DNA from: Xanthoparmelia taractica
Lineage: Eukaryota; Ascomycota; Lecanoromycetes; Lecanorales; Parmeliaceae
DNA length: 19,042 bases
Assembly (NCBI GenBank): GCA_033085395.1
Contig: JANQBS010000484.1
Location: 1 to 19,042, forward strand
Direction of reading: 5' to 3'
Shown here: positions 1 through 9,849 of the stretch, piece after piece
Layout: every line of letters begins with the position of its first letter
How positions within the stretch are numbered: position 1 is the stretch's first letter
The notes under the pieces: generated by a model
Seen by the model: the letters and a program-made list of their open reading frames with translations, nothing else
Databases searched by the model: none
What the model was told of the DNA's origin: nothing
Position numbers and translations under genes: made by a program

Positions 1-77
1 ATATCCCATACCTTTCGATATGGTATTCGAAAAACTAGTCCCATACCATCAAATATACCACACCTTTCCGACCCGTA
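1..77 (+). mobile_element. Right end of short inverted-repeat element (copy 0), cut by window edge
   Basis: The 77 bases match the right ends of the complete copies at 5810-6050 and 14482-14756 and finish with the terminal inverted repeat ...CCTTTCCGACCCGTA. The window starts in the middle of the palindrome shared by the family. Against the 5810-6050 copy there are six differences (positions 22, 23, 28, 29, 70, 73); in all six, copy 0 keeps G or C where the other has A or T. Copy 0 is therefore the least mutated of the right ends here. Confidence 0.85.
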
Positions 78-109
78 ATTAGAATAATAATAGCGTTAAA
101 GAAAAGCTA

Positions 110-1816
110 ATCTTATATCTCTTATTATTAATTTATAGTATATATCTCGCTAAAGATTAATTCTTTATTCGTATTTTATTATCGAATCGAAATATATATT
201 ATATTAGAGATAATAGAAATATAATTAATTATAAAGTCTATTAAGTTTATTATATTACGATAAAGAATACCATATTTAATAGCTAATAGTTCTTTTTTAA
301 ATAAAAATAATTCGATCTCGAAGCGTTCTTACTACTCGATTAAGATAATTTTTTTAATTATATATATCTTCTTCTTTAATATAGTCGTATTATTAAAATT
401 AGCGATATTATAAAACGATCTTAAACGTATATCTTTGAAAAACTTATTTATAGCGTTACTTAATAACTTGAATTTATATATTTAATTAGCTAAAGCGTAA
501 TTAGTCTTAGACTCAAATAATCGTTACGCTACGTTAGAGTCTTCTAGCGATAAGATTATAATCTTATTTATCTTCTTTCTATAAATCTATTTATATTATA
601 AGCTTTAAAATATATTTCTACGCTAATTATAATAAATAAAAAAGAGCTATAAGATCTCTACGATAAAATAATACTAATCGCGTTATCGAGTATATCGATT
701 AATACGTGAATCGAGTTAATATCGCGCTCGCAGATCGAGAGATTATTAACTTCGCCTATATTTAAAGTAGACGTTAAATTAGCTAATATTTTAATCTTAG
801 TTAATATTATTTCTTATATATTAAGAATATCTTTATTATTATTCTCGAGATTTATATTAATATTAAGCGTATCTCGAAATATATTATTATTAAAAGCGCT
901 AACGATATTAGCGTTAGCTAAGAGTGTGTTTATTTATTATCTAAGATTGATAAGCTCTTAGCGAGATCGCTACTTAATAAGATTAAGAGTCTTTTCTTAT
1001 TTATTATTTAGCATTTACTTATAGATAGTAATCTACGCAGATATAGAAAAACTACTACGATCGTATATTTCTATTTATTCGATATTACGCTTTTTATATT
1101 TAGCTAGATAACGCCCGAGTCTATTATTATTAATATACTATTTTTTATAAAAGAGGTATTGGCGATCTATTATTATTTAAGGGCATCTTAGTCGCGTTTC
1201 TATATTATTATAATAATCGACGCTAATATCTAGAGTAATTTAAGCTCTCTAAGATAATCTTTATTAAATAAACTTATTAGCTATAGCGTAGGTGATAACT
1301 AGTTATAGAGAAGTTCTTAAATCGCTCTAATATATTTGAAATTAATTAAGACGAGCTTTAATTTACTTGTAAGTTCTATTAATTTAATTTAATTTTAATT
1401 TTATTTCTTAATTTCTTCACGTCGATAATATAAATTAAATTTTAAGTTATAAGATTATATAAGATTTTATAATTAAAACGTATATAGATAGTCGAATCTT
1501 AATCTAGAATAAATTTAAAAGTTTCGCTAATTATATATAGAGGCCTTAAGAGCGTATTTTAGCTAATATATTCTCTTATATTAATCGCCGATGTCTTAAT
1601 ATAGGGCTATTCATCGTATTTATTCGTTTTTCTTACTTTAAAGAAATTCTTATCTTCTATTTCTCTTAATTCGTGAAATCTTATATTCTTTAATTTATCG
1701 AAGTTCTTATTAAGTTATTATTAAGCGTAGCTCGCGAATCGCTAAAAATCGTCTTATTAGCTTAAGTCTTTATCCCTCTTCTTATCTATATATCTTAAAT
1801 ATTACGCTTTAAAATT
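110..1816 (-). pseudogene. Tentative RIP-destroyed reading frame, unrecognised
   Basis: On the minus strand, one frame (codon high coordinate = 1 mod 3, for example 1816) can be followed for several hundred codons. Its interruptions are almost all TAA or TAG, the codons RIP makes from CAA, CAG and TGG. The clearest stretches lie at about 1560-1816 and 300-600; the latter contains fragments such as LEDSNVA and FESKTNYALAN. Acidic and basic residues are mixed as in a real protein, which is the reason for preferring this frame. I recognise no domain: no reverse transcriptase, integrase or DDE motif is legible. It may be one or two genes of a transposon. Stop density is only modestly below that expected for AT-rich noise, so confidence is low. 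Confidence 0.3.
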
Positions 1817-2852
1817 AAATTCTTCGCGTTTCGAGATATATTAAATTCTTAAAACTTAATATTTTATTTTTAAATAATTTAAATTTATTTTATAATTAAG
1901 AAAAGAAAAAGAATAGAATTATATATAAAAAAGAAAAGACTTATTAATTTAAATATACGTATTAGATCTTATTAATTATTAATAATTATAAGCTTTTTTA
2001 TTTACGTTAAGAAATAATAAGAGTTACGAGAGAATTAAATAGACTTAATTTATAAATACTATCTACGTAATCTAGATATTCGAACGAAAATAATATTAAG
2101 AGAAGAATTATAATACTCGATTTGAAAAAATTTGCGAAGATATTATATTTATATTATAAATTATAGATATTAAGAAATAATAATCTATAAAAATTATCTA
2201 ATAATTAACGTTAATATTAAAAAGATAATATTTAATAATTTAATATTATAACGCGTAGAAGTAAAATTAATAAAGACTTAGCGTTTATAAGATAATTTTA
2301 ATAGCGAGAAACGCGAATAATAAAAGGCGCGAAGTTAATTATAAAAATTATAGTTATAAATAGCTTAAGAGAGAGGTGATCTTTAATTTTAGAGAGACGT
2401 AATAGACTTAATTAAAATAGCTAATTATAGTAATTATATAAATATTTAAAATAAGATACGTAGAAGCCATAATAGCGACTTAAAGAAAGTTTATAAAGTC
2501 GATCGTGAAAGAATTATATATATATTTATACTAGAATATATAGAAGTTGTAATATTAGCTTAAGAGAATTATAAAGTTAGCTATAAAAGTGTTAAATATA
2601 TATTAAAGATAAGGGCGACTAACGCGACGCTTTATATCGTCGGGTGAATTTAAAATCTAGATATATATTAGTAGTAATAAAGATAATAATAATGTTTTTA
2701 CGAATACTTATTAAAATAGATAATAGTAGATAAAAATCTAGTTATAATCGAGGTGCTAAGAATCTATTTCTTATTTTTTATTTTTCTCGTAATCGAGAGC
2801 GAAGCTCTCTTCTTTCTCTTCGTCACCGCGTCTTTATAAATTATCTTTAATC
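1817..2852. other. RIP-degraded stretch without a supportable gene
   Basis: Strongly AT-rich with CA/TG loss. Short stop-poor runs occur on both strands, but none extends far enough or shows a motif. Slightly less eroded patches with ordinary dinucleotides occur around 2630-2700 and 2750-2835. I see no RNA gene, terminal repeat or regulatory site that can be supported. Confidence 0.5.
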
Positions 2853-4208
2853 TTATCTCGACGATATTCTTTTACTCTTATATCTTCTTAATAATAGCAT
2901 TAAAGCTTTTAATAATAAGTTATTCTCTTTATTAATATCTCGCTTTAACGAATTAAACTTATTATTATTAATCTTTATATCGCGTCTCGTCTTCGTCTTC
3001 TTAGTCTTTATATCTATCTTAAATACTCCCTCTTTTTTATTATCTTTCTCTAATATTATCGTCTTATTTAAAAAGCTAATTATATTCGAAGTCTTCTATA
3101 TAGTAATCTTTTAATTTTTCTTTTAAAATATATTAGATAATAGCGACGACTTATATAATAAACGTATTATATATATAAAATTATTAACTTTATAGCCCTC
3201 TTAATTAAATAGTATATATAACTCTCTTTATTAATAGTAGTAATATTCTCGATCTTTAATCTTAATTACATATCTTTTCGCGTTAATACTCTTGATATTA
3301 ATCTAGACTTTACATAAACGATTTAGAGCATTATAAGTTACTTATATTATACTCTTTTTATTAAATTCTATAAATTACGTCTAAAGATCTTTTAAATTTT
3401 TAATAATTAAGAGATAATTAATTATAAGATTATTTAGATAATAAAAATCTAGTAAATCTTTAGAGCGCTCGAGATCGCTTATAAATAGAGAGTAATAAAC
3501 GATTTATTTTATCGAAATAATACTATACGAATTAATAGATACGATTTTAACGATCTCGCTAATATACTCGATTAAATTATATATTACGTATTTTAAGATT
3601 AGATTAATCTTATTTATCGATACTCTAGACGCTTTAATAACGCGAGTCGATATTATAGAGTCGCTAATTATATCTTTATTTTTCTTAATATTAGTCTTAA
3701 TAGACTTATTAATCTTAATTGACTTATTAATCTTAATAGACTTATTAATCTTAATAGACTTATTAATCTTAATAGACTTATTAATCTTAATAGACTTATT
3801 AATCTTAATAGACTTATCGATCTTAATAGACTTCTCGATCTTAATAGATCTTTCGATTAATAGACTATTCGAAATCTTAGCGATCTTCTTTTCTAATTTC
3901 GCAATCGTAGTATTCATCTCTTTAATAATAATATTTATCTTCGAATTATCTTTCTTATTAATTACTTTCTTTATAGTTTCTTTCTCTATAGTCTCGTTCT
4001 TTATAGTCTTATTTTTCTTATCTCTCTTATTCTTCTTTACTTTATTCTTCTTCTCTATATTATAATAATTTTTATTTATCTCGCTAGCATTATCGTAATT
4101 ATTATCGACTTTAATAATCTTCTTATTAATACTTTTATATAATTTATTAATATTATTATAATTATTTATAATAACGTTAATCTCTATAATCGCTTTAGTA
4201 GCGAGATC
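2853..4208 (-). pseudogene. RIP-destroyed lysine-rich coiled-coil-like protein with hexapeptide repeats
   Basis: The most coherent coding relic. One minus-strand frame runs from 4208 to the TAA at 2853-2855, about 450 codons, and extends weakly upstream to about 4280 across a TAA at 4209-4211 probably made from CAA. The N-terminal part reads DLATKAIIEIN and is followed by a K/N/E-rich, coiled-coil-like segment. Nine hexapeptide repeats (KSIKIN/D/E) occupy 3696-3857, then a mixed region, and a basic C-terminus ends KSKRISSR before the stop. The frame is completely open from 4208 to 3507. The only ATG-initiated open part is 3504-3917 (137 codons), which starts at an internal ATG and ends at a RIP-type TAA, so it is not a gene by itself. 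The composition would suit a Gag-like or ORF1-like transposon protein, but there is no zinc knuckle and no homology I recognise. The function is unknown. Confidence 0.5.
3696..3857 (-). repeat. Nine-unit 18-bp tandem repeat (hexapeptide KSIKI[D/E/N])
   Basis: Plus-strand unit CTTAATAGACTTATTAAT, repeated head to tail nine times without indels, so the reading frame is kept. Units 1-6 (3696-3803) are nearly identical; unit 2 has one T for A. Units 7-9 (3804-3857) carry CGAT in place of TAAT. Read on the minus strand the unit gives KSIKIN in units 1-6 and KSIKID or a close variant (KSIKIE, RSIKIE) in units 7-9. Asn arises where ATT precedes the codon (TpG becomes TpA) and Asp survives where ATC precedes it, so the ancestral unit was probably KSIKID. 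Confidence 0.9.
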
Positions 4209-4866
4209 TTAATAGACTAGCTTATTTATAAATATAATATCATATTCTTTAAATATATTTATTTTGAAATTTAACTTATTTTATTACTTTAGAAAACGAA
4301 AGCGAAATCGAAGTCTTTACTTTATATTTTTTATTAATAACTAAAGAGCGAAGATTAAATCTCACGATATTAATTAACTATTAAGTTATTATAAGAGAGA
4401 TTTTTTATCTTAATACTAGCTCGCGTATTATTAAATAATTCTAATTATCGTGAATTATACTAGTATTAATGTTAATAGATACGAATTCTTAATCGAAAAT
4501 TCATTTATTACTTATAACGCGATGCACTAAAAGACGATTTGTATCTGAGACTTCGATATCGGAATCGACTTTATTATTAATATTCGCGATCTTAATATCA
4601 CGATTATTAATATTATTAATATCTTTAATTAAGATATTAATATTAATAAAATTAAATAAAGTTATAGACTTATTATTATAGTTATGATTTAGATATCGAT
4701 TTATAAAGTAATTAGTAGCTTCTAATTAATAATCTCTACTATTAAATTATTATACTCCGCTATTAATAAGAACTTCGCTTATATATTAATTATATCTAAT
4801 TATAATTAAATTAATAGTTAAATCTTATTTTTAATCTCGCAATTAAGCTATTAAAGTAATAATTAA

Positions 4867-4892
4867 AATTTAAAGTAAACTTACTTTAAATT
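4867..4892. repeat. Perfect inverted repeat, 12-bp stem with 2-base loop
   Basis: The sequence folds as AATTTAAAGTAA, a two-base loop AC, then TTACTTTAAATT. All twelve pairs match. In DNA this AT-rich, moderately long palindromes arise by chance, so no function is claimed. It could be a relic terminator or simply low-complexity sequence. Confidence 0.6.
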
Positions 4893-4959
4893 AAGAATTC
4901 TAAATTAAATTTTATAATTTATATTAATTTAAGTATTAAAATAGAAGTGTATATATAAG

Positions 4960-5110
4960 AATTATTAAATTTTTATAGATTTAAGTAAATTTAAAGTTAA
5001 AAAGAAATTTAAAGTCTTAAAAGATTAAGTTAAAAGATTTTAAATTAAGTTAAAAAAGTGAAGTTAAAGTTAAGTAAGTTTTAGAAAATTAAATTTAATT
5101 TATATACGTT
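4960..5110 (+). repeat. Degenerate purine-rich repeats (AAGTTAAA-like)
   Basis: The plus strand shows repeated AAATTTAAAG, TTAAGTTAAAA and AAGTTAAAG words at irregular spacing. A RIP-mutated coding array of Lys/Leu/Gln codons would look like this after CAA and CTC/CAG changes, but the unit is not regular enough to define. Confidence 0.4.
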
Positions 5111-5221
5111 AAAAGTAAATAAGAATAAAGTCTAAAGCTTAGATTATAAAAAATAAATTCTAAATATTAAACGGGGAAAGCGTAGTATATATATATATTC
5201 ATATATTTAAGTCTTCAAAGA

Positions 5222-5801
5222 ATTTATTTTTTATAAATACTCTTAAATTTAATCTTTTCTCGATTATTTATATACTTCGATTTAATATATTATTATAACT
5301 CGAAATATAATTAAGTTTAAATTATAATTTATTACGTCGCTAATATCGATCGAATTATTTATAATTACTTTAATTATTATATTGACGACGATCTCTTATA
5401 TTCTAAAATTAGCGAAACGAAGTATATCGCTTTCGAAGTTAAGAAACTTAATTTATAGCGTTATTAATAGATATAGAAGCGTAGATAAAAAGTTATAATA
5501 TATTAAGAAAATACTTAATCTAGAGAGCTTATAAAATAAGTAATATAATATAGTTATAATAAAGACTTAATTGATATTTATCTTAATAGATAAAATTTAA
5601 CGAAGCGCATATAATACTTAAGAGAAGATTTTTCATATTTTTAATATCGTCTAGCTTAAAGAAATATATATATTATTTAGTAGAGACTTAAATAGAAAGA
5701 ATATCGCTATTTAAAAGATTTAATAATATTAAGATTAATAGATTAATTAACTAAATCTTAGCGATTAGAGTAAGTATTATCTTAAGTATATAATTCGCGT
5801 T
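5222..5801 (+). pseudogene. Tentative RIP-destroyed reading frame, unrecognised
   Basis: Plus-strand frame starting at coordinates equal to 2 mod 3 (for example 5222). It can be followed for about 190 codons up to the inserted short element, interrupted only by TAA and TAG. Legible pieces include YYVANIDRII, YIDDDLLYSKISETKYIAFE and, further on, NKDLIDIYLNR. These contain charged residues in a protein-like mix, which is the reason for preferring this frame. YIDDD superficially recalls a reverse transcriptase box, but the expected neighbouring motifs are missing, so I do not assign it. The 241-bp element at 5810 lies at the right edge of this frame and may have interrupted it. Confidence 0.3.
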
Positions 5802-5809
5802 ATTATACG
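5802..5809 (+). repeat. 8-bp direct repeat flanking copy A (left), ATTATACG
   Basis: The identical octamer ATTATACG lies at 5802-5809, immediately before TACGGG, and at 6051-6058, immediately after the last A of the right terminal repeat. With the terminal inverted repeat defined as TACGGG...(C)CCGTA, this is an exact 8-bp target-site duplication. Counting one base further in gives a TA flank instead, which all six visible ends share. Confidence 0.7.
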
Positions 5810-6050
5810 TACGGGTCGGAAAGGTGTGGTATCTGTTGCACATAGTCGTTTTCAACTTTTTTTCACCTTTTTTTAAAAAATTATATAAGCGTTCGCTTAA
5901 GCTTTTTACTTATTTTTAGAATATAAAAAAATATCACGTAATATATTTATTAAAACCCCAATAAAAGTATGGGATATCCCATACCTTTCGATATAATATT
6001 TAAAAAACTAGTCCCATACCATCAAATATACCACACCTTTCCAACTCGTA
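5810..6050 (+). mobile_element. Short non-autonomous inverted-repeat element (MITE-like), copy A, 241 bp
   Basis: The left end TACGGGTCGGAAAGGTGTGG matches, inverted, the right ends at 56-77 and 14735-14756. Its own right end is mutated at two positions (CCAACTCGTA instead of CCGACCCGTA), both C/T or G/A changes. It has no coding capacity. It carries an 18-bp perfect palindrome, GTATGGGATATCCCATAC (5967-5984), and repeated CCCATACC words near the right end. It lacks 35 bp present in copy B, removed between two ATTATAT repeats. Composition is far less eroded than the flanks. The superfamily is open: an 8-bp duplication suggests hAT or another 8-bp-duplicating group, while a TA duplication would suggest Tc1/mariner/pogo. 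Confidence 0.85.
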
Positions 6051-6058
6051 ATTATACG
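6051..6058 (+). repeat. 8-bp direct repeat flanking copy A (right), ATTATACG
   Basis: Exact partner of 5802-5809. The pair brackets the element precisely and supports insertion by transposition rather than by recombination. Confidence 0.7.
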
Positions 6059-6134
6059 TTTTACTTTTATTATTACCTATGATCTAGATATTTAAATAAT
6101 TATTCGACGATTATATAAAGATAAGTTAAGGTGA

Positions 6135-6704
6135 GATAATATAAGAAGAGTTACGAGTAAAGATTAAATTAAGATATATAATATATCTAAAGATTAGCTT
6201 ATAATCTTACGCGCGAAGCTACTATTAATCGTATTTAAATAAGCGAAATACGCTATCGAGAATAATTAATAATTATTATCGATAACGAATAATAATAAAT
6301 ATTTTATAAAAACGTTATTTGATATTAAAAAGCGACGAAGAAAGTAACGCTTAAAGTAGCGTAAGTTAAGTCTTATAAAGAATATAATAAACGATTAAGA
6401 TTAGAACGAGAACGATAAAGAGTAGAGCGAGAATAATAAAGAGTAGAATGAAGACGATAAAGAGTAGAATAGAGATAATAAAGAGTAGGGCGAGAATAAG
6501 TAAGACTAGAGTAGAGATAATAAAGAGTAGAGTAAGAACAAGCAAGATTAAGTTGAGAATAATAATATTATTATAAATAAAGTCGACGTAGAAGATAAGA
6601 AGGCTAAAAATAATAGTATAAAGAATATTAACGAAGATCTTAATAGCGATAAGATAATAAATAAGAATTAAGAGAATAGTGACGCGAGAGAGAAATTAAG
6701 GTGA
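6135..6704 (+). pseudogene. RIP-destroyed protein with basic patch and acidic heptapeptide repeats
   Basis: Plus-strand frame on coordinates divisible by 3. It reads about 90 codons up to a basic patch (KKRRRKQRLKQRK when stops are read as Gln, near 6330-6370), then seven acidic heptapeptides (6405-6551). An Asp/Glu/Asn-rich tail follows (NKVDVEDKKAKNN) and a possible true terminator TGA lies at 6702-6704. TGA is not the usual RIP product, so it may be the original stop. The basic-then-acidic layout suggests a nuclear protein or the C-terminal tail of a transposase, but this is a composition argument only. Because the array unit is 21 bp, all three frames stay open to repeat reading. This frame is preferred because the downstream tail is nearly stop-free in it. 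Confidence 0.45.
6405..6551 (+). repeat. Seven-unit 21-bp tandem repeat with a RIP-made stop in every unit
   Basis: Units at 6405, 6426, 6447, 6468, 6489, 6510 and 6531, each exactly 21 bp and ending GAGTAG, GACTAG or GATTAA. In the frame starting at 6405 the units read NENDKE*, SENNKE*, NEDDKE*, NRDNKE*, GENK*D*, SRDNKE* and SKNKQD*. Position 7 is a stop in all seven, best explained by an ancestral Gln (CAG/CAA). Position 5 is CAA in unit 7 but TAA in unit 5, which shows the change inside the array. Confidence 0.85.
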
Positions 6705-6929
6705 CGTTCGTTATATCGCTTTTAATATTATTATTAATATCTAATAACTTATATTTTTATAATAATCTTGTTTTAATAATTTAAAATAGAATTATATAAA
6801 AGAGTCGAGTAATAATAAAAAAAAATATCGATTATAAATATATCGCGATACTATAGAGTCTAATAGTAATAAATCTCAGCTATATTAAGAATCTTAATTA
6901 CTTATATTATCGATATATAAGATCTATAG

Positions 6930-7960
6930 TTATATATCACGAACTTTAGATAAAGATAACGAATCACGTGATATTATTAATAAGACTTAAACGATTTATA
7001 TCGTTATAATCTTCTTTATTAATATTAAGAATAGTCTTAAAGATATTAAATTAATTTCGAAAAAAAGATCGCTCTAATATAGCGAATAACTCGATAAATA
7101 TATATATATTTTCGATATTAAAGATATTAACGCTATTCGTAGTTATTAATGCTCTCGCTTAATAACTACTAATTAAGATTATTTAAAGCCCGATATCTAG
7201 AATATCTAAAAGCGAGATAAGAGTCTTAATATTAATATATTTAATTAATTATAAAAAGGCGTAAGATATAGCGACGAAGTAAAGTAGAAAGTAAGTAAGT
7301 TAATCTTTATAAAATTTAATTTATATAAATATTATTAGCGAGAGATTAACGAGAAGCCAAATCGAGAGTAACTACGAAATATACTTTACTCTCTTACGTA
7401 GTAAGTTATTCGTTAAGATCTAAAGTATTAATTAATATACGTAGCCCTAAGATCGAATAGAAATTTTAGGCTTATATTTTATTCGTATTATATTAAGTAC
7501 GTAACCTTCGAGAAATAGTACTATCTTTCGTTATATCGATATAAATATATTAAGTTTTCTTAAGTTAAGACGTAAGAATAGTATTATTTAGAATTTTATT
7601 TCGCTAGATAATAAGTCTTTAGATAAGAGCTACACGAAGATAATTCTCGAATTTTATTATAATATAAGAGTATAATAAGCGACTCTAAAGAAGCGAAACT
7701 CGAAAGATTAAGATCTTAAGATCTTAAGATTTATTAAAAATATTATTATAATTTATATTAAAGAGAATATTAGGCGATAAGACGATTTTATCTCGATTCT
7801 CTATCGACGAGATTAAATAAGATTATTTAAATTTAAGATTATTTATAAGTTTATAACGATAAAGCGAGATTATAAAAAATAGCGTTAAATAATTTTATTA
7901 TAATTCGTCGACGTTAAAGAGAATAACTTTATTTTAGATTACGAGAAATCTAATAGCTAA
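6930..7960 (+). pseudogene. Tentative RIP-destroyed reading frame, unrecognised
   Basis: Plus-strand frame on coordinates equal to 1 mod 3. Only TAA and TAG interrupt it, and the residue mix is protein-like: FDIKDINAIRSY near 7110, VRYSDEVK near 7260, REINEKPNRE near 7340, SDSKEAKLERLRS near 7680 and REYQAIRRFYLDSL near 7765. The last two pieces resemble the helical tails of several fungal mobile-element proteins, among them DUF3435 recombinases, but the catalytic core is not legible and I do not make that assignment. The frame equal to 2 mod 3 over the same bases is also stop-poor, so the frame choice is uncertain. Confidence 0.3.
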
Positions 7961-9849
7961 GAAGATCTATATCTCATCTATATTATTTAAATAATCTCTA
8001 TTAAAACGCCCTTCGACTATTTAAATATATATAATTATATATTATATAAATTTTCCGCTAGCGTATAACTATATCTAAACTCTCTTATATTATAAGCTCT
8101 AATTTATCGACGCACTTAGACTAATTTATAAGTGCTTCGATAAGTAATAATTCTTCTAAGTAATAATCGAAGATAAGTAAAACGAATTATTAATATAAGT
8201 TATCTAAATATTCTTTAGACTTTTAAGATAATATTTTAAGAATAAATAATAATTAAGATAACGAGCTTTGACGTAAACTCGTATTATCGAACATTAACTA
8301 ATATTTCGTAAGTTTATACGAATTATAATAAGGAAAAATTAAAAATAAGTAAGAAATCGAGGTGAGAAGTTAAATACGTTATCGCTAAATATATATAATC
8401 TTAAATTATCGAACGATATTAGGTCGTATATTATATCGTTATAATTTTCGATAATTATTATCTTTATAATTAATAAATTACTCTTAATTTACCTATTAAT
8501 AAAATAAATAATATATATTTTTAATAAGTTAACTTCGTAATTTAAACGTAGCTAATACTTATCTTAATAGAATCTCGCGCTATTTCTCTTACTTCTTTTT
8601 CTTTAAATTATATATCTAATCGATTATTCTAATATTAAGTCGAGCATTAAAGTCGCTATATATAAACGCGTAATTTACACACCCTTAATAAATTATCTAA
8701 TTACGTTCGCTCTAAGTAAGTTTCTTTATAATAAGACTCACATATTTCTTATATCGTACTTATTATTATTATAAAACTTTTATACTAAAACTAATCTAAG
8801 AAATTAAATTATAAAAATTATTATAAAAAATCTTATAATAGATATGAAATAAGAGAAGAATATATATAACGCGTTAAAGAAGAAAATAAAGAGACGATAT
8901 CTTATTAGAACGAGATTAGATATTTCGATAAATAAAGTTAAATTCGCGAAAGCTTTTATATAGCTAAAGAATATATTTTTATTTATATTTTATTAAGATA
9001 TCTCTAAGATATAACTAAAAAAATATAAGCTAATTATAACGAGAAAGATTATTAACTTATATTTATATTATTATAAGAGAAAGCGATTATTTATAATAAT
9101 TCTATTATCGACTAAGACGATATCGAAGATATACTTTCTATCTTTTAATGAAATCGATATATTCGCGCGATTGAATTTAACTATTTATTATACGATCTTT
9201 TATATCTCGAAAATATTAAAAGAAAAGAAATTCTCGTTAAGTATTACGTCGAAAGAGCTTAAGTTTAATATATTTAAGAAGTTATTAAAGAAAAAGAATA
9301 TATATTAATCGAATATATTTGAGTGAATTATATATAAGATTAAGAATATAAACTCAATAATAGATATCGCTCGTAAATTTAGAGCGATCGCATTATAGAT
9401 ATATAGAAATAAAGAGAATTCGATCGCCTTTATTATTAAGATCGCTAAATACGAAAATCTAGATATTTATTTAATATATCTAGCTTTATTATCTTTTTAT
9501 TAAGCTAATTAAAACTTAGTCTTTACTTATTATATATTGTTAATAATAATACGCAAAAAGTTATTTATTTAATATCGATAATCGCGATTAAATTTATATA
9601 ATAGCATTAATTTTTAGTTAGCGCTTAGTAGTCTTAGTAACTAGATATATTAAGTTAATTAAGTTCGTCACTTAGCTTATATAAGAATATCTCAGCTAAT
9701 CTTATCTTTATAATAATATAATCGCGACACGCTAATTTACTTAATTTCCTTATTTCTATAGCGATAAAAGATTATCTTTTACTTCTTTTCGTAATAACTT
9801 AGTTATTCGTATACTCTACGATCTTAAGCTTCCCGCATCTTAACGTAAT
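7961..9849. other. RIP-degraded stretch; stop-poor in more than one plus frame
   Basis: Probably a continuation of the same destroyed transposon. Between 8820 and 9305 the plus frame divisible by 3 has few stops but is almost devoid of acidic residues. The frame equal to 2 mod 3 reads more like a protein (for example LYLENIKRKEILVKYYVERA near 9201-9260), with TAA/TAG interruptions. I cannot decide between them. No RNA gene, terminal repeat or recognisable motif was seen. Confidence 0.4.

Larger units (their letters stand above)
4209..5221. other. RIP-degraded stretch without a supportable gene
   Basis: AT-rich and CA/TG-poor, apart from a mildly eroded patch near 4500-4570. It contains a 12-bp-stem palindrome (4867-4892) and a run of purine-rich degenerate repeats (about 4960-5110). 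No reading frame can be followed with confidence on either strand, and I see no RNA gene or terminal repeat. Confidence 0.5.

Noticed and set aside
3696..3857. CRISPR array
   Set aside because: The units are contiguous 18-mers without spacers and encode an in-frame peptide repeat.
3504..3917. A 137-codon open frame on the minus strand as a functional small protein
   Set aside because: Its ATG is internal to a longer frame open to 4208, its stop is a RIP-type TAA, the same frame continues beyond it to 2853, and half of it is a mutated tandem repeat. It is a surviving piece of a pseudogene.
5378..5404. YIDDDLLYS as a reverse transcriptase YxDD box, with SETKYIAF recalling ETKYLGF of Ty3/gypsy elements
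   Set aside because: The two pieces are too close together for the family, the expected upstream palm motifs and the downstream FLGFANFYRRF-like segment are absent, and the frame itself is uncertain.
77..5830. 78-5809 as one large element bounded by the inverted ends at 56-77 and 5810-5830
   Set aside because: The inverted repeats face outward, as right end then left end of two separate insertions, and each pairs better with its own partner (5810 with 6050).
7640..7830. Similarity of the EAKLERLRS...AIRRFYLDSL region to the C-terminal tail of DUF3435 (Starship captain-like) recombinases
   Set aside because: This is a generic helical, charged pattern. No R...HxxR...Y catalytic core could be read upstream, and an alternative frame is equally open.
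8820..9305. Long frame divisible by 3 as a confident protein
   Set aside because: It has few stops but nearly no acidic residues, and another frame over the same bases is more protein-like, so low stop density alone is not decisive here.
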